From Paenibacillus fonticola DSM 21315 (GTDB taxonomy: Bacteria > Bacillota > Bacilli > Paenibacillales > Paenibacillaceae): 64,000 nt of DNA. Position 1 is the first letter of the stretch, and every line of letters starts with the position of its first letter. The position numbers and the translations under genes were made by a program. The notes under the pieces were generated by a model. It had not been told where the DNA came from. It did not search any database and saw only the letters and a list, made by a program, of their open reading frames with translations. Of the stretch, positions 47,288-57,511 are shown piece by piece. The DNA lies in contig NZ_KB907245.1 of the NCBI RefSeq assembly GCF_000381905.1, positions 2,951 to 66,950 of the forward strand, given 5' to 3'.

Positions 47288-49786
47288 TCAACCATCCTGG
47301 GTAAGCTCACGCGTTAAGCTTCTGCGCCCCAAGTAGGCAGAGTATGGCCATAACACGGCGATAACAGAAGCGGTTACAGCCCCAGTGAGCACGCCCATTA
47401 CCTGATAATTAATCCGCATGCCCACCGGATCGATTAACATTAAGGCATAAGATAGCAAAATGCCGATTGCCGCTCCCAGCAGCAAGCCGGTAACAGTGTA
47501 AGCGAAGGCTTGTGTTAAGACGACTCTGGAAATGCCGCCACGGGTAACAGATAACGTACGCAGTATCGCCAGTTCTTTTCGCTTGGAATGAAAATTGTTT
47601 AAAAGGGAATTAATAACGCCTATTAACACGCCCGCCAGCATAACGATTAAAACGATAATAAACAGCGACCATCTTTGATAGAACATTTGCTTGGAATTTT
47701 GCATCGTTTGCTCATACGTGTCAATCCTCAGTCCGGGAAATTGCCCTTTGAGTGCTTCTAATTGCGCCACGAGCTGTTCTGACGGTTCCGAGGAACTGAT
47801 AAATATCTTCTTCACATAAATGTAATCCGTGATATATGGCGTATTGCTCCAATCAATAAAAATATGTTCTCCAAAAACACCCGGCAGCTTATCGACAACC
47901 CTCGCCACGTTAAACCGGCTAACCGGTATATCAGCCTGTCTGGAGTTGGAGTATAAGCCAAGATCCAGCGCATCGCCCTCGCTAATTTGATAGCGGTCAG
48001 CAAATGGCTTAGTTATATACACCGCCTCTCTTAAAGAGCCGTCGTAGCCGGGAATCAGCTGCTGGTCGATCATATCCTGAAGATCCGCCATAACATAGTT
48101 AATATGCGCATTTGTTTCTTCATACCACATTCGCCCCGCGACATTGCTGCTCACTATACTTGCTCCCTCTACTCCATCAATACGCGCCAAAGCAGACCGC
48201 AGTTCTGCATAATCAACCAAAGCCGAATCCTGAGCCCGGCTGGATATGAGGATATCCGTAGGATAATTGCCCCTGATATAGTTGGCTTCGTTCCCCTTAA
48301 TCGTCGTCATCAGTGTCGAGCCTACTACTGCAATAATCATCGTTATACTAAGTGACAGAATGACAAATGTATTTTTTCTCACTTGCGGAATGACATTCTT
48401 GATTGCGACAAACGACACTCTGCCAAGCAAGCGCTGGATGACGGGAAGAAGCCCCGTCAACAATGCCGATAAATAGAGCGGGAACAATACGAATACGCCT
48501 ATAATAAACAGCAGTATTCCCAATAACACTAGCAATGCATCACTGTCATATGAAGCAGTCAAAATCTTGCCATAGATAAGAAGGAATATACCTGCGGCCA
48601 TAATGAATTTCCCCAGCTTTCGCCGTGCCTTTGTAAAGGAAAAATCACCCTTCTCGTTACCCTGCAGAACTTGCAGGGGAAGTATAGTACTGGCCCGATA
48701 AGCTGGTATCAGCATAAATATTTGTATTACCGCTATGTCCGCTATAAGTACAACGAACGCTAAACCAAAATTAAAGGAAAGATCTTCAACAGAAACAGCG
48801 AACAAACGCTCAAACCAAACCCTTGAATATTTGCTGGCTAAGAAAGCCGAAATATATCCTAAAATTCCTCCCGTTATATTGATGATCAGGCTTTGAATAA
48901 AAATAATTTTAAACAAATCATCCGCCCGCGCCCCAATCGAACGCATAATGGCAAATTGCTCCTTGTACTTATACAAATAAGTCTGGAGGTTAGAAGTGAT
49001 CAGCAGCGCCGTAACAATAAGCACCAGTACAGACAGTACGATAATAAATATGCGCAAGGAGATCAGATTGGACTTAATGCCTTCCTCCTCCTCAACAATG
49101 TCTATCCGTAAGTTTTGATCCGCTTGCTTCAGCCACTTGGCGACTTCAAATGAATTCACTCCCGGCTCGTTTTTAATCAGGACATAGGAGGCTTCATTCT
49201 GAATGCCTGTCTGGACATGTATGAACTCCTTCAGCCTGTTTCTAGGCATAATCAGTAAGTCGTTCGTACTTCCGCTGCTGTTGTTCAAATCGGGCAATAT
49301 TTCCTTTACAGTAAAGGGGATGCCCTCTAACATAATGGCTTGCCCGACCTCTGCATGCAGCGCTTCTGCCAGCCCTGCGTTTATAATGACTTCATCTGCA
49401 GAAATATTTTCCGTAAAATGATACTTGCTTTTAGTTAAATCATCCGATTCCGCACCAATGGTATATACGCTGCTATGAAGCTCATTTAGATACAAATGGT
49501 CGAGCAGCACAGGGGAAGACTCGGCAATGCCGGGAATAGAACTCATTTGCGCCAAAAGATCCGATTCGATCGGCAGCCTTTGCTCTGGATTAAATCCGGC
49601 CATAATGTCCATGTTTCCGTACAATTTCTTAATTTCATCACGATAGGATTGATTGGCATTAAAAATATAGATCGTCATCACAATAGTTAAGCATACGGCA
49701 ATCGCAATGCTGATGACCGACGACAGCGAGAGAAAGCGGTTTGTTTTGAAAAAGCGAAAGGCCAGGTCCTTCACAGATTTAATCAT
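47288..49786 (-). CDS. ABC transporter permease with two FtsX domains
   Basis: 832 residues. An N-terminal helix is followed by a large extracellular MacB-like domain (about 45-230), three helices forming the first FtsX unit, a central helix pair, a second extracellular domain (about 490-690) and a last FtsX unit with LRTLSVTRGGISRVVLTQAF. It is coupled to the ATPase gene by a 4-base overlap. Systems of this form move lipoproteins or peptides or transmit signals across the membrane. No two-component system is adjacent, so a BceAB-type resistance role is not supported by context. Confidence 0.88.
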   Translation of the reverse strand: MIKSVKDLAFRFFKTNRFLSLSSVISIAIAVCLTIVMTIYIFNANQSYRDEIKKLYGNMDIMAGFNPEQRLPIESDLLAQMSSIPGIAESSPVLLDHLYLNELHSSVYTIGAESDDLTKSKYHFTENISADEVIINAGLAEALHAEVGQAIMLEGIPFTVKEILPDLNNSSGSTNDLLIMPRNRLKEFIHVQTGIQNEASYVLIKNEPGVNSFEVAKWLKQADQNLRIDIVEEEEGIKSNLISLRIFIIVLSVLVLIVTALLITSNLQTYLYKYKEQFAIMRSIGARADDLFKIIFIQSLIINITGGILGYISAFLASKYSRVWFERLFAVSVEDLSFNFGLAFVVLIADIAVIQIFMLIPAYRASTILPLQVLQGNEKGDFSFTKARRKLGKFIMAAGIFLLIYGKILTASYDSDALLVLLGILLFIIGVFVLFPLYLSALLTGLLPVIQRLLGRVSFVAIKNVIPQVRKNTFVILSLSITMIIAVVGSTLMTTIKGNEANYIRGNYPTDILISSRAQDSALVDYAELRSALARIDGVEGASIVSSNVAGRMWYEETNAHINYVMADLQDMIDQQLIPGYDGSLREAVYITKPFADRYQISEGDALDLGLYSNSRQADIPVSRFNVARVVDKLPGVFGEHIFIDWSNTPYITDYIYVKKIFISSSEPSEQLVAQLEALKGQFPGLRIDTYEQTMQNSKQMFYQRWSLFIIVLIVMLAGVLIGVINSLLNNFHSKRKELAILRTLSVTRGGISRVVLTQAFAYTVTGLLLGAAIGILLSYALMLIDPVGMRINYQVMGVLTGAVTASVIAVLWPYSAYLGRRSLTRELTQDG

Positions 49787-50544
49787 GCCGATTTCTCCAT
49801 AATCTGCTTCAACTTATCGAGAATGCAATCCATATCCGCTTCGTCCGTTGTCCGTACGTAGCTGTCGACAATTTCGCCATCGTGAAAAAATAAAATGCGA
49901 TCCCCGTACGCAGCCACGTTAGCATCATGCGTAACGAGAATCATGCTTTGATTCAGACGCTCTTTCATTTCCACCAATACATTCAAAATTTCGTTTGATG
50001 TATTGTAATCCAGGTTCCCTGTCGGCTCATCCGCCAAAATAATCGGAGGCGACATAATGAGCGCTCTGCCGATGGCCACGCGCTGCTGCTGCCCGCCTGA
50101 CAGTTGGATCGGCCGGTGCTTCCTCCAAGGCGTTAATCCCATCAGTCCGAGAATCTGATCTACCTTTTCCTTTAACAAGGCTTCATTAGCCCCTTTTAAA
50201 ATCAGCGGCAATGCGATGTTCTCCTCCACCGTCAAATCCTTCAACAAATGGAAGGACTGAAAAATGTAACCGATATTTTCACCCCGATATTCGGTAGCGT
50301 GCGGTTCCGTAAACATCTTGTCCTGAATGACGCCGTTTAAAGTTATTTTGCCTTGATCCGGCTTGTCCAGCGCTCCGATAATGTGCAGCAGCGTGCTTTT
50401 TCCCGAGCCGCTGGTCCCCATGATTGCCAGCATTTCTCCTTTTTTCAAATCAAAAGTGACATTCTTTAGCGCGGATACGCTATGCTCTGTTTCCTCATAT
50501 GTCTTCGTTAAATTATCCGCCGATAAGATGATTTCCTTGCTCAT
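49783..50544 (-). CDS. ABC transporter ATPase, LolD/MacB type
   Basis: 253 residues. Walker [13 protein letters not shown]-loop YIFQSFHLL, signature [15 protein letters not shown], Walker [13 protein letters not shown] and switch VTHDANVA. Drives the double-FtsX permease encoded downstream. The 50545-50730 gap holds its promoter region but no motif I can call with confidence. Confidence 0.93.
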   Translation of the reverse strand: MSKEIILSADNLTKTYEETEHSVSALKNVTFDLKKGEMLAIMGTSGSGKSTLLHIIGALDKPDQGKITLNGVIQDKMFTEPHATEYRGENIGYIFQSFHLLKDLTVEENIALPLILKGANEALLKEKVDQILGLMGLTPWRKHRPIQLSGGQQQRVAIGRALIMSPPIILADEPTGNLDYNTSNEILNVLVEMKERLNQSMILVTHDANVAAYGDRILFFHDGEIVDSYVRTTDEADMDCILDKLKQIMEKSA

Positions 50545-50732
50545 AATTCACCTCGTAAAAATTGTTAAGCACCAACGTCAGCCAACCAAAGCATAGAAGC
50601 GATTCCTAAACTATGTATAATTTCCTTCATTTACAAATAATATCATGAACAAATAAAAAAAACACCCCCTGCACATGTCACTGGTCAAGTGTCCGGCAGC
50701 AACATGCCTAGGGATGTTATTTACACCATACT

Positions 50733-50826
50733 ATATTCAGTTCTCTACTCTTTAATTAACGAGATAGTTCAGTTCTCTACTCTTAATCAGCGACATAATT
50801 CAGCTCGCTACTCTTTAATTAGTGAC
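50733..50826. repeat. Three 31-32-bp tandem copies of the folE 3' end
   Basis: Copies begin at 50736, 50768 and 50799 (TTCAG...). On the folE strand each contains TCACTAATTAAAGAGTAG or a close variant, the last codons (SLIKE-stop) of folE. The first copy on that strand is the real gene end; two further copies follow the stop codon. Confidence 0.85.
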
Positions 50827-51401
50827 AAAAACTCCGCTCTCGACGCAGCATCCGAACGGAACGTTCCCCGTACCGCAGAGGTCACCGTCTTGCTGCCCGG
50901 CTTCTTGATCCCGCGGGCGCACATGCAGAGATGCTCCCCCTCTACGACAACCATTACACCTTGCGGCTTCAGCACCTCGTCCATGATGTCGGCGATTTGC
51001 GATGTGATGCGCTCCTGTACCTGCAGCCGGCGCGTGACCGCTTCTACCAGACGGGCCAGTTTGCTTAATCCGGCAATTTTTCCGCTAGGGATATAACCGA
51101 TATGCACTTTACCGAAAAAAGGGGCCGTGTGGTGCTCGCATTGACTGTAATACACAATATCCTTTACAATAACCAGCTCTTCATGATTTTCCTCAAACGT
51201 CACGCCAAGCACATCTCGTGGGTCTACATCGTAGCCGCCATATATTTCTTCATACATCCGGGCTACCCGAGCAGGAGTATCGATAAGACCTTCCCGCTCC
51301 ACATCCTCACCAATCAGCTTCAAAATTTCGCGGACATGGTGTTCAATTTGCTCCCGGTTGGCTCCAACGCGGGTATTTACATAATCTTTGACGCCTGCCA
51401 C
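50808..51401 (-). CDS. folE: GTP cyclohydrolase I
   Basis: 197 residues with a GTG start after AAGGAGGAGG. Zinc ligands in [15 protein letters not shown] and [22 protein letters not shown] and [15 protein letters not shown] helices are present. It makes dihydroneopterin triphosphate from GTP for folate (and queuosine precursor) synthesis. It stands without other fol genes. Its last codons are tandemly repeated downstream. Confidence 0.95.
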   Translation of the reverse strand: MAGVKDYVNTRVGANREQIEHHVREILKLIGEDVEREGLIDTPARVARMYEEIYGGYDVDPRDVLGVTFEENHEELVIVKDIVYYSQCEHHTAPFFGKVHIGYIPSGKIAGLSKLARLVEAVTRRLQVQERITSQIADIMDEVLKPQGVMVVVEGEHLCMCARGIKKPGSKTVTSAVRGTFRSDAASRAEFLSLIKE

Positions 51402-51470
51402 TCGCGCCTCCTCCTTCCTGTTCTCCCTGTTCAGGGAGCAGTTTATGTGTGTTGCTAAATATAAAGCCTA

Positions 51471-51704
51471 TTATTTCTTCTTGCGCCGGCCCTGAGGCTG
51501 GGACATTCCCTGCTTCTTCATCATCTGCTGGGCACGCTGCATTTGCTGCCCGTTCAGATTGTAGCCCATCTGCTTAGCCATCTTCTGAAGCATTTGCGGA
51601 TCATTCTGCATCTTCGTCAATTGTTTGCGCAAATAAAATACACCAATGAAGAAACCGCCGATCAGACCGACGATCAGTGTAATAATAGGAATTACATAAT
51701 TCAT
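51471..51704 (-). CDS. yneF: YneF family small membrane protein (UPF0154)
   Basis: 77 residues. One N-terminal membrane helix (about 4-26), then RKQLTKMQNDPQML and MAKQMGYNLNGQQMQRAQQMMKK split by one residue, the family pattern, with a basic tail. Function unknown. Confidence 0.85.
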   Translation of the reverse strand: MNYVIPIITLIVGLIGGFFIGVFYLRKQLTKMQNDPQMLQKMAKQMGYNLNGQQMQRAQQMMKKQGMSQPQGRRKKK

Positions 51705-51812
51705 AGTTCCGCCACCCCTGTATTAAGTTGAAATGTTTCTTCCAGGCTGCCGTTAAGCAACTCAAAATATCATAACATCCCGCAACATACCTAGCAAATT
51801 AAATTCTAAAAT

Positions 51813-52850
51813 TTAAGCTAAAACCGCCTCGATAAAAACGGTCGTTTCCACAGCAAGATCGACTTCCTTAATATCCATATCATCACCGGAGCCGCGAATA
51901 ATCCGAATGACTGGGCGTCCCGGCAAGCCGCGGTGCTGGCTGACAACGACCCCTGTCTCCTTTGTGGAGAGCCGAACGGACGTCCCGTTCGGGTAGACAG
52001 AAATGATTCTGGTGAACTCGACCAGCACCTCATGGTCCAGTTCATGCTCGGAGGAGGCCATCAATCGTTCGCATGCTTCATGCGGCAGCAGCGGCGTGTT
52101 TGTGTTGCCTCCGCCACCGCCTATTAGATTATCGTACTTATTGGCGACGGCTACAATTTTGGGGAACAAGTGGATGCTGTCGCTGTCGAGCCCGCGGGGC
52201 AATCCGCTTCCATTCAAATATTCATGATGTTGAAGTGCAGTATGCGCAATCATCAGATTAAACTCCCGTTTGTTCTTCAGCACTTCGAAGCCTCGCCACG
52301 TATGATGGGAGTTCAGTTCCTCCTCGGATGCATCTTCCGGCAATGGTATCGCCTTGCCAATATCATGCAGCAGTGCTCCGATCGCTAAATCCTTGAGCTG
52401 GGAATAATTAAGCCCCATATTGAGCCCGATCATGGCGGACAGCAGACATACGTTCACAGCATGAAGGTAATCGTCATTGTCCGTTGTACGGATGTCTGTG
52501 AGCTGAAGCAGCACGCCCCGGTGATTCAGCACATCCTCCAGCAGGGCTTCCACGCTGACACTAACCTTCTTCGTGCTCCAGTCCTTGCCGGACCTCACCG
52601 CTTCCAAGGTATGGCTCATATCTTTGAAAATTATTCCTTTCGTCGACTCGCTAAGCACCTCTTCGAGCTCAATGTCTTCGAATTCCGGATCTTTAATGTA
52701 AAGCATTGTAACGCCGATACGCTTCAGCGTGTTAATCATGTAGACCGTAAGCTGGATTCCAGCCGACAATAGTACTGTTCCGTTAGCAGAATACACCGTT
52801 TTACCAAGGTACTGCCCCGGTTCGATATCCTCCACACTCATGAATCTCAT
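51813..52850 (-). CDS. HD-GYP domain phosphohydrolase
   Basis: 345 residues from the ATG at 52850, preceded by AAGGGGG. An N-terminal region with MSVEDIEPGQYLGKTVYSANG is followed by an HD-GYP core: LLHDIGKAIPLP (HD pair), HHTWRGFEVLK, ALQHHEYLNGSGLPRGL (the GYP loop reads GSGLP) and FPKIVAVANKYDNL. These enzymes hydrolyse cyclic di-GMP. The GYP variant and the missing receiver domain leave activity open. It follows the QueG-Ogt gene by 37 bases. Confidence 0.88.
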   Translation of the reverse strand: MRFMSVEDIEPGQYLGKTVYSANGTVLLSAGIQLTVYMINTLKRIGVTMLYIKDPEFEDIELEEVLSESTKGIIFKDMSHTLEAVRSGKDWSTKKVSVSVEALLEDVLNHRGVLLQLTDIRTTDNDDYLHAVNVCLLSAMIGLNMGLNYSQLKDLAIGALLHDIGKAIPLPEDASEEELNSHHTWRGFEVLKNKREFNLMIAHTALQHHEYLNGSGLPRGLDSDSIHLFPKIVAVANKYDNLIGGGGGNTNTPLLPHEACERLMASSEHELDHEVLVEFTRIISVYPNGTSVRLSTKETGVVVSQHRGLPGRPVIRIIRGSGDDMDIKEVDLAVETTVFIEAVLA

Positions 52851-52887
52851 GACCTTAGCCCCCTTGACGATCATTTGTCGTCTTATG

Positions 52888-54885
52888 TCAGTATACTGCC
52901 AGTTTCTGCTCCTCCAAAGACAGCAAGCTCTCCTTAATCGATAACCCGCCTCCATAACCGACAAGCGCTCCGCTGGAGCCGATCACCCGATGACAAGGGA
53001 CGACGATCGGCAGCGGATTTTTATTGTTGGCACCGCCAACTGCACGTACAGCCTTGGGCTGACCAATATTCTCGGCAATCGACTTGTATGAAACGGCCGT
53101 GCCATAGGGAATTTCAAGCAAGGCTTTCCAGACTTTGCGCTGAAATTCAGTTCCCTGGATATCCAGTGCAAGCTGGAAGCTTTCCCGCTCTCCGGCAAAA
53201 TACTCTTTCAACTGGCTGACAGCAGGAACAAACGGCTGTCTGGAACGAGTCAATGCCGCACCTTTGTAATAGCGTTCAGCCCATTTTTGCAAAAAATCAG
53301 CCTTGTCCGCATAATTGCCAAATTCAATATGGCACAGCCCTTCATTGCTGGCTACCAGCGTAAGCACACCTATAGGCGAATCCATTTCGGTAAAATACAA
53401 GCTCGCAGCCTCTATAGCCGCTTTTGCCTTCATATCCATTTGTTCCTCCATAACAGCTTGTGCTTTCATAGCCGCTTGTACTTTTATAGCCACCTGCGGT
53501 TTTTGATCGGCTTGTGTTCCTACATCCGCTTGCAGCTTCTTATCGGCTTGTGCCACAGCCGCTGGTGCCTTCATATCCGCATGCGGCTCTTTATCAGCTT
53601 GTACCCTCATAGCCGTCTGCAGCTTGTTTTCCGTTTGCGCCTCTTCCTTTTCAACCTGCCGTTCAACACCCTGCAGCTCAAGTTGCTTCTTCGCAGCATG
53701 CATACGTTCAAGCACCTCGGCATCCTGCTCGGTGGAGATGGCCCGGGTTATGGCCTGCAGGGCTTCCTCCCCGCCAATCCGGCTTAATGCCCACGCAGCC
53801 GTTCCCCTTAATACAGGTCTAGCATCCTTTCGCATGATATCTATTAATTTCGGCACAGATGTCTTATCTTTGAAGTTGCCGAGTGCAATAACTGCGTTTC
53901 GCTGAATCGGGTTTTTGCCTCTCCAGGCCGCGGCGCTCGTACCGAAACGCTCCCTGAACTGGCGGTTGCTCAGTTCCAGAATGGGCAAAAGCAGCGGCTT
54001 CACCGTCTCAGGATCCGGCTGTAATTCCGGCCGGTGATCCCACGATTTGCCCCTATTCTTCGGGCATACGATCTGGCATGTATCGCAACCGTACAGGCGA
54101 TTTCCTATTTTTTTCATGAACTCGTCCTTAATGAAGCCTTTGGTTTGGGTCAGGAAAGAAACGCAATGCTGCGCGTTAAGCACCCCGGGAGCCACGAGTG
54201 CGCCAGTAGGGCAGGCATCGATGCATTTCGTGCATTCTCCGCAATCTTCAGTCACAGGAGTATCCGGCTCAAACGGAATGTTTGTAATCAGCTCGCCGAG
54301 ATAAATCCATGAACCCCACTTCGGAGAAATGATCATACAATTTTTCGCTTTAAAGCCAATTCCGGCCCGCTCCGCCACAGCACGATCGACCAGCGCACCT
54401 GTATCGACCATGTTGACGATCCGCGCACCTTCTACCCTCTCCACAATGAACTCCTCCAGCCTGGTCATCGCCTCGCGAAGCACATTATGGTAGTCGCGGC
54501 CCCATGCCGATCTGGCCAAAATTCCCCGGCGCATCCCGGGCTCAGATTTCGGTGGATTATCCAGCTTGGAGGGATAGGCCACCGCGATGGAGATCAAAGA
54601 AGCTGGCCGCTCGAGCGACAGCTCAGGGTAAATCCGCTTATCGATGTCCGGTTCTTCAAACCCGGATTCATAGCCCTTGGCGCGGCGATCCAATAGTACA
54701 TTTTTTAATGACAGGAACGGATCGGCCGAAGCGAAACCGATATCATCAATTCCCAGGGAATGAGCGGCATCCTTGATTTCCTGCTTCAGTTTTGCCCAAC
54801 TGCTCTTCCTGTCCTGACCGTCTTCCGCCTTCGGCAGTTCTTTTGTTATCTCCTTCGGTAGTTCCTTCGTCGTCTCCTTCGACAT
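52888..54885 (-). CDS. Fusion of epoxyqueuosine reductase (QueG) and methylated-DNA methyltransferase (Ogt)
   Basis: 665 residues from the ATG at 54885, set by AAAGGAGGGAG. Residues about 28-400 are a full QueG: catalytic-Asp region NMVDTGALVDR (D161), two ferredoxin-type clusters (C215, C218, C221, C225 and C267, C270, C274) and HEAT-like repeats (320-400). Residues about 402-494 are an Ala/Gln/Lys-rich linker of imperfect ADKKLQADV-like repeats. Residues 495-665 are a complete Ogt domain with the acceptor site PCHR (C631) and FQRKVWKALLEIPYGTAVSY. QueG finishes queuosine in tRNA; Ogt removes O6-alkyl from guanine by suicide alkyl transfer. No stop or shift separates them. Confidence 0.9.
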   Translation of the reverse strand: MSKETTKELPKEITKELPKAEDGQDRKSSWAKLKQEIKDAAHSLGIDDIGFASADPFLSLKNVLLDRRAKGYESGFEEPDIDKRIYPELSLERPASLISIAVAYPSKLDNPPKSEPGMRRGILARSAWGRDYHNVLREAMTRLEEFIVERVEGARIVNMVDTGALVDRAVAERAGIGFKAKNCMIISPKWGSWIYLGELITNIPFEPDTPVTEDCGECTKCIDACPTGALVAPGVLNAQHCVSFLTQTKGFIKDEFMKKIGNRLYGCDTCQIVCPKNRGKSWDHRPELQPDPETVKPLLLPILELSNRQFRERFGTSAAAWRGKNPIQRNAVIALGNFKDKTSVPKLIDIMRKDARPVLRGTAAWALSRIGGEEALQAITRAISTEQDAEVLERMHAAKKQLELQGVERQVEKEEAQTENKLQTAMRVQADKEPHADMKAPAAVAQADKKLQADVGTQADQKPQVAIKVQAAMKAQAVMEEQMDMKAKAAIEAASLYFTEMDSPIGVLTLVASNEGLCHIEFGNYADKADFLQKWAERYYKGAALTRSRQPFVPAVSQLKEYFAGERESFQLALDIQGTEFQRKVWKALLEIPYGTAVSYKSIAENIGQPKAVRAVGGANNKNPLPIVVPCHRVIGSSGALVGYGGGLSIKESLLSLEEQKLAVY

Positions 54886-55092
54886 TTCCGCTCCCTCCTT
54901 TCCTGGATTTGTCGTACTCGTGTACTCTGTCGCCGTGTCACCCATGTTAGCGATTGATTAAGTCATGTTGTTGAGCATATGCGGTGATTGAGCAATCAGA
55001 TAGTAGGCATATCGTTATAGAGAACTTTTGGTTGTAAGTAAATCTTTTATGAGAAATCGTTTTAACAAGACGTTTATTAACGAGACATCCTG

Positions 55093-55533
55093 TTAACGAG
55101 CCATCCGTTTAATCGCTTCCCGGGCCAGAAAATCGCAATGATTGTTCAATTCATTGTCACTATGTCCCTTTACTTTAATATATTCGACCTGATGAATCTG
55201 CATCAGGCCCCATAGCTCCTGCCAGAGCTCCTGATTTTCGACAGGCTGATTTTTGCTGTTCCTCCAGCCGTTTTTCAACCAGTTGCGAATCCAGCCCTGC
55301 TTAAAGCAGTTTACGACGTAAGCAGAGTCGCTGTACACTTTCACCCGACACGGCTCCTTAAGCTGTTCCAACGCGGAAATGACCGCCTGGATCTCCATGC
55401 GGTTGTTCGTCGTCATCGGCTCACCGCCGGACAATTCCTTCCGGTGCCCATTATATAGCAGAACCGCTCCCCACCCGCCGGGCCCGGGATTTCCTGAGCA
55501 GGCTCCATCCGTATAAATTGTAATCTCCTTCAC
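55093..55533 (-). CDS. rnhA: Ribonuclease HI
   Basis: 146 residues, GTG start after GGAGG. Catalytic residues in YTDGACSGNPGPGGWG (D9), NNRMEIQAV (Glu), VYSDSAYVVN (Asp) and the late GHSDNELNN (His, Asp). It cuts RNA in RNA-DNA hybrids. Confidence 0.95.
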   Translation of the reverse strand: MKEITIYTDGACSGNPGPGGWGAVLLYNGHRKELSGGEPMTTNNRMEIQAVISALEQLKEPCRVKVYSDSAYVVNCFKQGWIRNWLKNGWRNSKNQPVENQELWQELWGLMQIHQVEYIKVKGHSDNELNNHCDFLAREAIKRMAR

Positions 55534-55653
55534 CAGATATCCTCCGCTCCAATGCGGCCTGTAACGGCTGCATTTTCCAATTTTACCCTTTTTTTAACAA
55601 TTCCAATTACCATTCAACAATCCAATTATCATTCAATTATAACGCTCTAATTT

Positions 55654-56301
55654 TTATAGCGCCCTAATTTTTGAAATTGGCCAGAATACGAATTCTGCAC
55701 GCCCGACAATATCTTTCTTCCGTACACTCCCAAAACTGCGGCTATCTTTACTTCGGCCATAATGGCGGTTATCGCCCATCACAAAATACTCGTCCTCCCC
55801 GAGCTGTATCTGCGCAATATCGCGGTCTTGAATTTCCACATCGGTATAAGGCTCGTTTAGCGGCTGACCATCCACATACAAAACATGATCGCGAACCTCA
55901 ACCGTCTGTCCTGGCGTTGCGACAACCCGTTTTACGAGAAATTGCTTTTTACCCGGACCGGTACTCGGGTCTCTAAGCACGACGACTTCACCGCCGCGCG
56001 GCGCACCGAAATAGTAAACAATTTTATCTACAAATAGCCGCTCCCGCTCTTCGAGCGTTGGCTGCATCGATTCACCCTTCACCATCGACAAATTAAACAC
56101 AAATATGTTCAACAGCATCATAATGATAAATGCAGCAGCTACCGTCTTGCCCATATCCCACAGTTCTTGTACCCATTTATTTTTTAAAATACTTTGCTCT
56201 GCTTCTTCGACAGCTTCGTTATCAGCTGCTCCGGCTTCCTCTTCCAACTCATTTGGCTCGCGAACATACTTCTGTTGTTCAGATGGAATGACAGGCTTCA
56301 T
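55654..56301 (-). CDS. lepB: Signal peptidase I
   Basis: 215 residues. A charged N-terminus is followed by one membrane helix (about 52-72). Catalytic Ser78 lies in KGESMQPTL and Lys124 in FLVKRVVATPG; box E is seen as YFVMGDNRHYGRSKDSRSFG. It cleaves Sec signal peptides outside the membrane. GAGGTGCAAC precedes the ATG. Confidence 0.95.
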   Translation of the reverse strand: MKPVIPSEQQKYVREPNELEEEAGAADNEAVEEAEQSILKNKWVQELWDMGKTVAAAFIIMMLLNIFVFNLSMVKGESMQPTLEERERLFVDKIVYYFGAPRGGEVVVLRDPSTGPGKKQFLVKRVVATPGQTVEVRDHVLYVDGQPLNEPYTDVEIQDRDIAQIQLGEDEYFVMGDNRHYGRSKDSRSFGSVRKKDIVGRAEFVFWPISKIRAL

Positions 56302-56487
56302 GTTGCACCTCTTTTATAACTTGATCATTTATTAAATACGTTGTACAGCCCGTTTAACTGTATTGAACATTAATAATAGAAAAGCATATCTAACGCCCAA
56401 ATGCAACGGGCCAAGATATGCTTCTTAAAAATGAGATCATTATCCAAATTATCCGGCATAGCGGTATTGGATTTATTTATATGAATC

Positions 56488-56919
56488 CTACAGCGAATGA
56501 ACCGCCGCGATACCCAGTTTCTGGAACGCTTCCAAAAACTTGCTTGCTCCGTATCCCATTGCTTCATAGAGCGGCATGATAGCCTTGTTGTGCTCATCAC
56601 CAGCTACAACAATCCGGCGAACGTTGCGCTGCTGGAATCTTTGCTCCATAGCGCTAACCAGATTTTTGCCAAACCCTTGACGACGATATTCGGGATGAAC
56701 TGCAGTTCGATAAATGCAGCCAAGATTCTGATCGACGGTTCCAATCAACACACCGACAACTTCCTCATCGGCTTCTGCGATCATAATTAACTCCGAATCC
56801 CAGGACAATTGTCTGGCAAAAGCCCGCTTAGTGTCCTCGTAGCATTGTTCTGACAGGGCTACTTGCAGAAGCTCCATCACTTGATTGGCATCACTCAACT
56901 GGAAGGAACGAATACACAT
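56488..56919 (-). CDS. GNAT-family N-acetyltransferase
   Basis: 143 residues. The acetyl-CoA site is HPEYRRQGFGKNLVSAME (R/Q-x-x-G-x-G/A type) within a typical GNAT fold, ending AMGYGASKFLEAFQKLG. Substrate unknown. AAAAGGGAG precedes the ATG. Confidence 0.88.
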   Translation of the reverse strand: MCIRSFQLSDANQVMELLQVALSEQCYEDTKRAFARQLSWDSELIMIAEADEEVVGVLIGTVDQNLGCIYRTAVHPEYRRQGFGKNLVSAMEQRFQQRNVRRIVVAGDEHNKAIMPLYEAMGYGASKFLEAFQKLGIAAVHSL

Positions 56920-57213
56920 GCTATGATCTCCCTTTTCCTGTGCTTGATAGATTCACTTAAAAAACACATGGCCCATTTTAACATCCAACGAACAATTAAA
57001 CTAGACAAAAATCGAGAAAAAACACCTTACTTGTCCATTAAACCATATAAATCATGGAAATACACCATTTTTCTTCTGAAAGCGCTTAATATTAAGCGTT
57101 TACATTATTTTTTGCTAGAAATAATGTTAATACTGGAAATGAAAGTGCATAAATAATACCAAGCTGACAAAAATAGGGATTGTAAACGTGAGGTTATTTA
57201 AACTCGAGTGAGC

Positions 57214-57231
57214 CGAAGTGTTAACACTTCG
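57214..57231. promoter_or_regulatory. 18-bp perfect palindrome
   Basis: CGAAGTGTTAACACTTCG in the 590-base gap between the GNAT gene and the small gene at 57512. Its length and symmetry fit a repressor operator. No clear -35/-10 pair is placed next to it, and I see no other gene in 56920-57511. Confidence 0.4.
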
Positions 57232-57511
57232 TAAAAGATGTTCATCTAGCGGGGGACCGGCAACATTACAAACATTAAGAAATAGAAGAATTGGTACCGC
57301 ACAGAAGCGGCCTGCAACACATTATACCATACTCTGGACAACTGTTGGGCGGAATGCACCATATCGCTCTTTACGCCCGACACGTCCGATAAAGCAAGAT
57401 TCGCCCGGCAAAGCAAGTTTCACATAAGGAGCATCAATGGCCCCGGCTTTCGATTGAAATTTACCGCATCGGGTAATCTTAAATTACATTCACCTGAAAG
57501 GAGGGATCGCC

